NCBI RefSeq assembly: GCF_001428505.1
Contig: NZ_LMHU01000011.1
Span: forward strand, 1 to 64,000
Source of the DNA: Terrabacter sp. Root181
GTDB lineage: Bacteria; Actinomycetota; Actinomycetes; Actinomycetales; Dermatophilaceae
Length of the DNA stretch: 64,000 bases
Direction: 5' to 3'
The translations under genes were made by a program, and so were the position numbers. Under the pieces are notes generated by a model. That model was not told the origin of the DNA, did no database searches, and was given only the letters and a program-made list of their open reading frames with translations. Positions 40,895 to 47,903 of the stretch are shown piece by piece; within the stretch, counting starts at the first letter, position 1; every line of letters starts with the position of its first letter.

Positions 40895-41820
40895 GCCTCC
40901 AGCCATCTCTCCAACTCCCATCCGTGACACTGCCACAGGTCATAGATGGCCCACAGGACGTCGTCGGGGCTCATCTCCTCACCGACCACCGAGCCCGCGA
41001 TCTCCTGCATGTCGCCCACCACCAAGTGGTCGGGCAGGTGGTCGATGGACTCGGTCAACCACGCCTCGACGATGTCGGCCGGGAAACCGTCGACCTCCAC
41101 GTCCACCAGCACGCCAAGGCTAGCCGGGAGTACGACCGGCGTCGCGGGTCGGAAGTCGACCAGGAGCAGGACTAGCTTGTGCTCAGGCGTCGCGGCTCGG
41201 ACCGCCGCGACCAGTGGCTGCCACAACTGGGCCAAGCACTCGTCCACGTTGATCCGGTCGAGGTCGGACATGATGATCACGACGTGCTGGTTGGCCAGCC
41301 TGGTGACGACCTGGTCGGCCACCTGGTCCCGGGATGCGCTGTGCGGCAGCGCCATGGAGTGGCCGAGCTCACGCCAGAACGCATCGGGTGAGGAGCTAAG
41401 GACGGGAGATCCGAACCCCATCCGGATGGGGGCTGACGGCGCCACCTGATGGCTTCCGAGAAAACGCTTCAGCAAGAGGCGGACGGCGATTTGAACGGGG
41501 CCGGGTATGCCCGGCGCGGGCACGATGCGGACCGCGACCGGATCGCCTGCCACGACGTGCTTGACGAACGTCTGCACCTGGACGGTGTAGTCGAGCCGCA
41601 GCAGCGCGGTGCCGAGGCGTTGGCCGGGCTCAGCATTCAACTGACGTTGGATGTCCGCGCTTTCGCGATCTAGGTCGGCCAGCTGCTTCTGAAATTCCAC
41701 AGATCTCACAGGGTCCGTGGTGAGTGCCAACGCCCGCTGCACCGCGTCGATCTTGCGGCGGATAAGTGCCAGACTTTCGAGAAGGGCGCTCCCAGAAGAG
41801 ACGACGGCGACCTCAGTCAT
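40891..41820 (-). CDS. inactive STAND-like (iSTAND) regulator
   Basis: 309 residues from ATG 41820, overlapping the caspase stop by 8 bases. The N-terminal about 60 residues form a helical segment (IRRKIDAVQRALALT; FQKQLADLDRESADI). The body has P-loop-like strand order without a P-loop: VRIVPAPGIPGPVQIAV stands where Walker A should be, VVIIMSDLDRINVDE resembles Walker B, and KLVLLLVDFRPATP the next strand. This matches the catalytically dead STAND modules described in vWA-MoxR conflict systems. It probably bridges effector and MoxR/vWA; no NTP hydrolysis is expected. Confidence 0.65.
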   Translation of the reverse strand: MTEVAVVSSGSALLESLALIRRKIDAVQRALALTTDPVRSVEFQKQLADLDRESADIQRQLNAEPGQRLGTALLRLDYTVQVQTFVKHVVAGDPVAVRIVPAPGIPGPVQIAVRLLLKRFLGSHQVAPSAPIRMGFGSPVLSSSPDAFWRELGHSMALPHSASRDQVADQVVTRLANQHVVIIMSDLDRINVDECLAQLWQPLVAAVRAATPEHKLVLLLVDFRPATPVVLPASLGVLVDVEVDGFPADIVEAWLTESIDHLPDHLVVGDMQEIAGSVVGEEMSPDDVLWAIYDLWQCHGWELERWLEA

Positions 41821-42874
41821 CACTGCCGCCGCCCAGCAAGGCATCGATGGTCTCGATATCGGTGGCCGCCTGGCTGTGCAGGGCCATGCGTTCCAGCAAC
41901 TGCTGGTCGTACTTGAACCGGGTCAGGGGGTCGTTCTCGATCACCTGCGCGTTGCGCAGTGCGTCGATCTGGAGACCGAAGACCTGGAGGTTGGCCTGCA
42001 GCGTCTGGCGCCGTGCCGCCAGGTCGGCCTTCTGCCAGTGCGGCATCGGCAGCGGAGACGCGACCGGCGACCCGCCACCGGGGATGGCCTTGGAGCCACC
42101 CGCGTAGTAGCAGACCGGAAAGTTCTCGTCGAGGCCGTCGATTCGGTTGACGAACGGGTGTTGGACGCCGCCCAGTGCACCAGCGCGCTTCGGCACCTGT
42201 CCCAGGACGTAGGCCAGCACGTCGAGAATCCGCGCGAAGCCGTCGGCCGAGTGTGCGCCCCGTCCGGCGAACGCCTCGAGGACGCACTCGGTAAAGGTGC
42301 TGAAGGTATTGCCGACATAGGACATCTCGTCATCACGCGACGATGCGACGATGACCCGACCAGTGCCCTGCGAGAGGACCAAGTGCAGCTCAGGCGGCAT
42401 AGCTGCCTTGGTGATGGTCTGGGCGCCATCAGCCTTGGCGGTGGGCAGACCCGCAGCGAAGCAGCAGTCAAGCAAGACGAGGAGCCGTCTAGCATGGATC
42501 GCCTCGATGAGCGCAGTCAACTCATGGTCGGAGACCCCGGTCTCATGAGGACGGGCAAGGTCGAATCCGTGCGGGACCAGAAAGAACTGTTCGCTCCTGC
42601 CTTCCTGCACCTTACAGCCATGGCCCGAGTAGTAGAGGACCACCATCGAATCCTCGTCGGCACTATTCGCGAGAGTTTCGAGGCCGGAAATGATTCCGTC
42701 CCGGGTCGACTGCCCCTCTGTCAAGAGTCGCGCCTGGCCCGATGGGTAGGCACCTCGTACCGGGTCCACCAGGATTTCACGCATCGCCGTGGCGTCGTCA
42801 ACAGTGACCGGGAGGTTGCCACCAACCCCGATCAATAGCGCATGTCCGTCGACGAAAACGTTCTGGTTCGCCAT
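41813..42874 (-). CDS. caspase-family (C14) peptidase, intact catalytic dyad
   Basis: 353 residues from ATG 42874. The caspase-hemoglobinase fold is clear: HALLIGVGGNLPVTVDDATA, catalytic His 85 in VVLYYSGHG, catalytic Cys (137/138) in LLVLLDCCFAAG, then VIVASSRDDEMSY. No signal or membrane segment. The C-terminal about 60 residues form a helical segment (LQIDALRNAQVIENDPLTRF; YDQQLLERM) resembling the N-terminus of the iSTAND protein, a possible pairing module. The predicted role is a protease effector released on sensing an invader. First gene of the operon that continues iSTAND, MoxR, vWA, VMAP protein. Confidence 0.85.
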   Translation of the reverse strand: MANQNVFVDGHALLIGVGGNLPVTVDDATAMREILVDPVRGAYPSGQARLLTEGQSTRDGIISGLETLANSADEDSMVVLYYSGHGCKVQEGRSEQFFLVPHGFDLARPHETGVSDHELTALIEAIHARRLLVLLDCCFAAGLPTAKADGAQTITKAAMPPELHLVLSQGTGRVIVASSRDDEMSYVGNTFSTFTECVLEAFAGRGAHSADGFARILDVLAYVLGQVPKRAGALGGVQHPFVNRIDGLDENFPVCYYAGGSKAIPGGGSPVASPLPMPHWQKADLAARRQTLQANLQVFGLQIDALRNAQVIENDPLTRFKYDQQLLERMALHSQAATDIETIDALLGGGSDD

Positions 42875-42951
42875 TCTCTCGCCGCTCTTGCCAGTCCCGA
42901 ACTCAATGTGCAAACTACTACCACTTGCTCGTTTCCGAAAGTGAGGCTGAG
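42875..42951. promoter_or_regulatory. divergent promoter region of conflict cluster
   Basis: A 77-base spacer separates the divergent caspase (minus) and zinc-ribbon (plus) starts. It includes the A/T-richer stretch CAAACTACTACCAC (42911-42924), and both operons must be initiated here. No operator repeat was evident. Confidence 0.35.
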
Positions 42952-43254
42952 GTGCCCGAGATCCCTTGGGCCGAGATCGGCATGCCCGGCTGGCACCGGA
43001 CCGATCGCATCGAGGCCCCGGACCGATCGGTGACCGTCGACGGCCCGTGCCCGCGTTGCCATCACGAGACGAGCTTCCGCATCGAAGTGGGGCTGCCAGG
43101 TGGCGTCGGAACGAAGACGCAGACCACATCTGGCGCCCCGGGTGCTTCCTTGCCCGTGACGGTAATCTGCGGATGCGGCTATGTTCACCCGGATCGGCCT
43201 GCAGAGAGCGGCGAGTCCGGATGCGGCGCGTACTGGTACGACCAGGAGAGCTGA
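42952..43254 (+). CDS. zinc-ribbon small protein
   Basis: About 100 residues from GTG 42952; a TTG at 42925 is a weaker start. A Cys-x2-Cys knuckle (GPCPRCHHETSF) and a second cluster (VICGCGYVHP, ESGCGAYWY) make a treble-clef or ribbon-like zinc site. It is coupled by TGATG overlap to the three-helix membrane protein downstream and divergent from the caspase gene. Possibly the sensor or adaptor of that pair; unknown. Confidence 0.55.
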   Translation: MPEIPWAEIGMPGWHRTDRIEAPDRSVTVDGPCPRCHHETSFRIEVGLPGGVGTKTQTTSGAPGASLPVTVICGCGYVHPDRPAESGESGCGAYWYDQES

Positions 43255-43910
43255 TGGCGGACCCCGACGCACAGGGCCCCCGGCCGGAGAAGCGAGCTCT
43301 GCCTCGGCCGAGCATCAGCGATAAACGATGGGCACAGCTGGGCCAGGATCTCCGCCTTCGCCAGTTGCGCGACCTGCGCGCCACCGCCGAGCAGTGGCGG
43401 AATGGCTTGGCGGGGCTAACGGCCATCGTGACGGTGGTCCTTATCGTCAAGGGCACGGAGACGGTTGCTGACCTCAGCCCCTGGGCTCGCATTGCGACCG
43501 GCTTGCTAGTTGCGGGAGCGCTTGCGTTCCTCCTGCTGGGCGCGTGGAGCGCGATGGAAGCGGCTTTCGGAGTGCCGGGTGACGCGATCCTTCTCTCCGG
43601 ACCAGAGTTGCGGTCCTGGTCAGAAGAGCAGGTGCGCGCCGGCGTCAAGCAACTCACTCGCGCCCGGTGGTCGTTCTTCGCCGGGCTCGTCCTGCTCGCT
43701 GCCGCCATCGGCGTGACATGGGTCGACGCTGCCTCGACTGCCGACCCCCTGCTCAACGTCCATGTCGGAAGTCAGGTCTTCTGCGGCGCGCCTGTCGAAT
43801 CGGCGAGTGGGGAGATCGTGCTCGACACCGCCGAGCGGGGCGGCAAGCAGCAGACGGTGCTGCGTCTGAGGGACGTGACAGAGGTCGAGGTCGTCGGGAC
43901 CTGCGACTAG
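43254..43910 (+). CDS. three-helix membrane protein
   Basis: 218 residues. Membrane segments at about 47-66 (LAGLTAIVTVVLIVKG), 77-97 (IATGLLVAGALAFLLLGAW) and 136-157 (WSFFAGLVLLAAAIGVTWVD), with a basic N-terminus and a beta-rich C-terminal domain (HVGSQVFCGAPVESASG, VLRLRDVTEVEVVGTCD). Translation is coupled to the zinc-ribbon gene. It could be a membrane effector or anchor of the divergent caspase/VMAP cluster; no family recognised. Confidence 0.6.
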   Translation: MADPDAQGPRPEKRALPRPSISDKRWAQLGQDLRLRQLRDLRATAEQWRNGLAGLTAIVTVVLIVKGTETVADLSPWARIATGLLVAGALAFLLLGAWSAMEAAFGVPGDAILLSGPELRSWSEEQVRAGVKQLTRARWSFFAGLVLLAAAIGVTWVDAASTADPLLNVHVGSQVFCGAPVESASGEIVLDTAERGGKQQTVLRLRDVTEVEVVGTCD

Positions 43911-43934
43911 TCAGGACCTCACTCGTGCCAATGG

Positions 43935-44458
43935 GCCTATTGACCATTTTCGGTGAAGGCGGCGAGGATGTCTCGCGCCCAAAGCGGACCGCGGGTTCGA
44001 GGGCGAGCGTCTCCCACCGGGGGCTATGGTGGGCCGAGCGGACCGCGCGCAGCGTGTTGATGAGCTTCTTGATCGATAGCCCGGTCGCCTCCTGGAGGTA
44101 TCGGCTGACGGCGAAAGCGGCGAACACGATGGTCAGGTGCGCCTCGATGCAGTCCTGCCGGTGATGGAAGATCGGCCTGGCGGCAGGTCGGACTTGGCCA
44201 TTCGGAGGCTCTTCTCGACCTGCCACAGGTCGTGGTATCCGCCCATCACCCGCCGGACACGCTCACCTTCTGCGGGTCGATGTCTGTCACGTCGCACTTC
44301 AGCCCGGCGAGCTGCCGAGCTCGCCGCTCCCAGACCACGCCCTTGGTGGCGCCCTCGATCTTCACGAACCGATCCTTCTTGACCGGCCTATGGCCGGCGG
44401 CGACCTTCTCGGCCCGGTCGACCATCGCGTTGAGCGAGTCCTTGGTCGTGGCAAACAC
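43935..44458 (-). pseudogene. IS1634-like transposase C-terminal remnant
   Basis: Minus-strand frames give AGHRPVKKDRFVKIEGATKG and ARQLAGLKCDVTDIDPQKVS, then after a frame break ARPIFHHRQDCIEAHLTIVF and AAFAVSRYLQEATGLSIKKL. These match the C-terminal region of IS1634/IS4-type transposases. The N-terminal part is lacking and at least one frameshift is present. It abuts a PKD-protein fragment at 44459, so it inserted into or recombined with that gene. Confidence 0.6.
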
Positions 44459-44758
44459 AACTACACGGCAACGATCGACTGGGGTGACGGCAGCGCCTCG
44501 AGCGCCGCCATCACGCTGGAGGGCAGCACCCTCACCGTCTCAGGCGACCACACGTACGCCGAGGAGGGCAGCTTCACCGTCACCACCAACGTGGACCACG
44601 AGGGAATCCCCAGCAGCTCGACGAGCACGGCCACCGTCGCCGACGCGCCCCTGACCGCTGCTGCGGCGGTACCGCCGGTCTCACCGCAGGCCTTCACCGG
44701 CAACAGTGCGACCTTCACCGACGCCGACCCCCAGGGCACCGCCACCGACTACACGGGC
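44459..44758 (+). pseudogene. PKD-domain secreted protein, fragment
   Basis: Reading gives YTATIDWGDGSASSAAITLE and DHTYAEEGSFTVTTNVDHEG. This is the PKD/immunoglobulin-like fold motif (WGDGS ... HTYAEEGSFTVT) of large secreted or surface proteins, followed by the beginning of a second repeat (SPQAFTGNSATFTDADPQGT). The start is replaced by the IS1634 remnant and the end runs into noncoding sequence after about 44758. It is a relic of a longer adhesin-like gene. Confidence 0.6.
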
Positions 44759-45066
44759 CGCGGTCGAACCCTAAGGTCATGCCCAGCTGTTCACCCAACG
44801 CGTTCCGGAAAGGACGCCCATGCGTCCAAGCGAGCCCCTCGGAAACCTTGGAACGGCGACTCATCCGTGGCGTCTCGTATCGCACACCTGCTGCCCTCGA
44901 TCTCGCAGCGGTAGGGCAAGAGCCACGGATTCGCCGCCGGCTCGGGTAGGCAGGACGCAGAGTGTCCAATCTCACTCCCCGCCGAGGAATGTGCCCCGAC
45001 CTCCGTCGAAGTGCCTGTGAACGGGCCCAACGCGTGCATTGCTCGGCCCGGTCATCTCCACCTAGG
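44759..45066. other. spacer between PKD fragment and IS481
   Basis: About 300 bases with frames on both strands but no recognised gene. It ends at CCTAGG (45061-45066), the site duplicated around the IS481 element. Confidence 0.3.
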
Positions 45067-45111
45067 TGTACTCAGCCAGGACGTTGGTGACAGTCAGGCG
45101 TTGACGACGAG

Positions 45112-45167
45112 GAGAACCTCCGGGTGGGGTGGGGAGTGTCTACGTCCCGCACCGCCCGGAGGTTCTC
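45112..45167 (+). promoter_or_regulatory. fold-back hairpin masking the transposase ribosome binding site
   Basis: GAGAACCTCCGGG (45112-45124) and CCCGGAGGTTCTC (45155-45167) are perfect 13-bp inverted repeats with a 30-base loop. The 3' arm contains GGAGG, the likely Shine-Dalgarno for the GTG start at 45168. A transcript entering from outside would hide the site, the known fold-back inhibition logic of insertion sequences (as in IS10). Seen in sequence; effect inferred. Confidence 0.6.
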
Positions 45168-46147
45168 GTGTCCCACGCTAACGCCCGTCTGAATGTCCAT
45201 GGCCGCCGACTGCTGGTCGACCGGGTCCGACGGCAGGGCTGGGCCGTGGCCCACGCCGCGAAGGCGATGGGCATCTCCAGACAGTGCGCCCACCGGTGGG
45301 TGGCCCGGTTCGATGCAGAGGGCGAGGCCGGGCTGGCCGACCGGTCCTCACGACCGCACGCCAGCCCAACCCGCACTCCAGCCGCGGTGGAGGCCGCCGT
45401 GGTCGCGGCCCGGTGCGAACACCGGCGCGGACAGGACTGGCTCGGACCCGAGCTCGGGCTCGCGCCCCGGACCGCGGGCCGGGTCCTGCGCCTCCACCAC
45501 GTGCCATACCTGCGCCACTGCGACCCGCTCACCGGCGCGGTGATCCGATCGAGTCGCAGCACTGCGGTCCGCTACGAACGCGAGCGTCCCGGCGAGCTGG
45601 TCCACGTCGACGTCAAGAAGATCGGACGGATCCCGGACGGCGGCGGGTGGAAGGCCCACGGCCGCGCCGCCACCAACGCCGCGAAACGCAAACGCCCCCG
45701 GATCGGCTACGACTACGTCCACTCGATGGTCGATGACCACTGCCGCCTGGCCTACAGCGAGATCCACCCGGACGAGACCGCCATAACCTGCGCCGCGTTC
45801 CTGACCCGGGCCATCGCCTACTTCGCCGAGCACGGCATCCCCCGCATCGAGCGGGTCATGACCGACAACGCTTTCGCCTACCGCCACGAAGCCGCGCTTT
45901 CCGTGAGGTCGTGGCCGCGGCCGGCGCGCGGCAGAAGTTCATCAAGCCGCACTGCCCGTGGCAGAACGGGAAGGTCGAACGGTTCAACCGGACCCTGGCC
46001 AGCGAGTGGGCCTGCCGGCAGGTGTTCACCAGCAACGCCGAACGAGCCGCCGCACTTGCACCCTGGCTCGAGCACTACAACACTCGACGGCGCCACACCG
46101 CACTCGAGGGCCTCCCACCAACGAGCCGACTGTCACCAACGTCCTGA
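45168..46147 (+). pseudogene. IS481-family transposase, frameshifted
   Basis: From GTG 45168. The first part (to about 45895) has an HTH (AHAAKAMGISRQCAHRWVAR), then catalytic-domain pieces VHVDVKKIGRIPDGGG and HSMVDDHCRLAYSEIHPDE, and IERVMTDNAFAYRHEA. The reading then shifts frame near 45893-45900 and continues as FREVVAAAGARQKFIKPHCP and NGKVERFNRTLASEWACRQV, ending YNTRRRHTALEG. These match the DDE transposase of IS481. One frameshift breaks the gene; a sequencing error or programmed slippage cannot be excluded. Confidence 0.75.
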
Positions 46148-46162
46148 CCGGATACACCTAGG

Positions 46163-46681
46163 ACGGCCGCTCGACCGCGACGAGCCTTCGACCCACCAAG
46201 TCATCCACGAGTCCATCTTCGTGGGACAGACTCCGGCCGCGCCGGCCGAAACGCAGTCTCATGCCGCCGACAGGAACCTCGGTTGGGTGGGCGGTATCAC
46301 ACCTGGTCTCAAGGGTCTCGGCTGGCTGTGCCGTTGCGCGCCGAGAGCCCAAGCTCGGGCTGGAGATTCAAGAGAGCGTAAAGAAGTGCGCAAACTGCCC
46401 GTCGACTCGTCGACGAACCCCCATGCTCTAGGGGTCGAGCATTTTCCGTAATCCTTGGATGCTGAACCTGACACGACTCGGACACGCGTTTTCGGCTGGA
46501 TCGGAATCGCCTTTGAGTGCGCCTACCGCTAAAGAGACCTGAGAGCCGCGCTCAGAAGGATGATTAGTCGCGACCCTCTCCGCTCGACGATCAAATCGGT
46601 CAAAAGGGACTCAAGATGGTCTATTCGACATTGTCTACAGAACAATACATGCATGGACAAATCGCTTCCGATTCGCGTAAG
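46163..46681. other. gene-poor region between IS481 and SARP region
   Basis: About 520 bases without a recognised gene, moderately lower in GC towards the right. The stretch at about 46600-46670 is A/T-richer and may hold promoter DNA for the gene(s) that follow, but no clear hexamers were found. Confidence 0.3.
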
Positions 46682-46906
46682 TCATTCAGGTGCGCTCCCC
46701 TTCCGTCGCTGACGCCACTCGCCGAAAGATGTCCTGACGATGTCCACGACGTCATCCACGGACCTGCAGACCTGCGTCGTCGGCATGCTCGGGCGATCGC
46801 GCGTCACGCGTGCGCGGATTCCGTCGTCGTCGGACCACGCACTGATTACAATCACGAGGGAATCGCTGTCGACCCCCCGCGGTCCATCGACAGTTCCATG
46901 GCTCAT
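46682..46906 (-). CDS. possible small regulator-associated protein
   Basis: 74 residues from ATG 46906. The sequence reads like a real small protein: SLVIVISAWSDDDGIRARVT and VDDVVDIVRTSFGEWRQR. The pattern (short beta-strand plus two helices) is similar to small proteins that often lie beside regulators in actinobacteria. No strong ribosome binding site. It is divergent from the SARP gene at 47073. Confidence 0.4.
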   Translation of the reverse strand: MSHGTVDGPRGVDSDSLVIVISAWSDDDGIRARVTRDRPSMPTTQVCRSVDDVVDIVRTSFGEWRQRRKGSAPE

Positions 46907-47072
46907 CGCAGCACGATATGCGCCTACCGTCACTGCTTCGTGGTCACCGCAAGGCGCTGGCGTGGGGCTGTGCACGGGTCGCCGGATGGGAACGTGCAGC
47001 GGCCCAGCCGAACACGAGACTTGCCCTACCGGCAAGAATGGCCTGCACCCTGACAAGCCCGCGGGAGAACTG

Positions 47073-47819
47073 ATGTCCCCGAAAGGCAAGAGGGCGGCCG
47101 CCAGCCTGAGGTTGCTGCGCGGTTTCGAAATGCGCCTAGAAGGAGAGCTAGTGGTGCTACCGGCGCATGCCGAACGCCTGGTCGCGTTGCTGGCCATTCG
47201 CGTCCGGCCACAGCATCGGCGCAATCTTGCCGCGACCCTCTGGACGTACAGCACTGAGAGCCGAGCTGCCGCCAGTCTACGTACGACCTTGTGGCGGACA
47301 CGGCAGACCTTGGGGGACTGCGTTGAAGTGCATGGGGCAATGCTCGCGCTAGCGCCTCATGTGAGTGTCGACCTAAATGATCTGGTGACTCAGTGCCGGC
47401 AGTTGCTGGATGATGATACGGGCATGTCGGCGGAGGACGTCGATCCGGTCGATCTGGATGGTGAGCTTCTGCCTGACTGGGACGAAGATTGGATCCTGCT
47501 CGAGCGCGAGAGAACGCACCAGCTTCGCATTCACGCGCTGGAGGCGATGTGCCACGAGCTAAGTCTCGCCGGCCGGCCGGGTCCGGCCATAGACGCCGGA
47601 CTCGCGGCCGTGGCCGCAGAGCCGTTACGGGAGACCGCCCAGCGCACCCTCATCGCCGCCTACTTACGCGAAGGCAACGTGTGTGAGGCCCGACGCCAGT
47701 ACCACGCCTACATCGAGCTGCTGGGCGACGCCCTGGGAATCGAACCCTCCGAGCCCTTGCGGGCCCTCCTCGAGTCCGCCGGCGCGAGACAGGACGGACG
47801 GACGAATCCTGCCCGATGA
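47073..47819 (+). CDS. SARP/AfsR-type transcriptional regulator 1
   Basis: 248 residues from ATG 47073 (GGGAGAAC upstream). The N-terminal winged-helix DNA-binding region (LRLLRGFEMRLEGELVVLPA; NLAATLWTYSTESRAAASLR) is followed by a bacterial transcriptional activator (BTAD) domain with LERERTHQLRIHALEAMCHE, RTLIAAYLREGNVCEARRQY and LGIEPSEPLRALL. SARP proteins activate neighbouring operons. Its position upstream of the acidic cysteine-rich gene and the eCIS cluster suggests control of that cluster. Confidence 0.85.
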   Translation: MSPKGKRAAASLRLLRGFEMRLEGELVVLPAHAERLVALLAIRVRPQHRRNLAATLWTYSTESRAAASLRTTLWRTRQTLGDCVEVHGAMLALAPHVSVDLNDLVTQCRQLLDDDTGMSAEDVDPVDLDGELLPDWDEDWILLERERTHQLRIHALEAMCHELSLAGRPGPAIDAGLAAVAAEPLRETAQRTLIAAYLREGNVCEARRQYHAYIELLGDALGIEPSEPLRALLESAGARQDGRTNPAR

Positions 47820-47903
47820 CCGAACGGCCCCCGGGCAGGATCAAATGCCTCGTGCCCACGCACTGATCGGGCACTGGGTCCTCCTACGTCTCCACTGACG
47901 GGT

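Larger units (their letters stand above)
45067..46156 (+). mobile_element. IS481-family insertion sequence, inverted repeats and CCTAGG flanks
   Basis: Both ends match: left TGTACTCAGCCAGGACGTTG and the reverse complement of the right end, TGTATCCGGTCAGGACGTTG, followed on both sides by GTGACAGTC. CCTAGG flanks both ends (45061-45066 and 46157-46162), consistent with the CTAG target preference known for IS481 elements. The transposase is frameshifted (see its entry). A 13-bp hairpin overlies the transposase ribosome binding site. Confidence 0.8.

Noticed and set aside
42166-43756. Upstream extension of the caspase frame beyond ATG 42874
   Set aside because: The extension is Ser/Arg-rich low-complexity and is antisense to the zinc-ribbon and membrane genes; the caspase fold begins at 42874.
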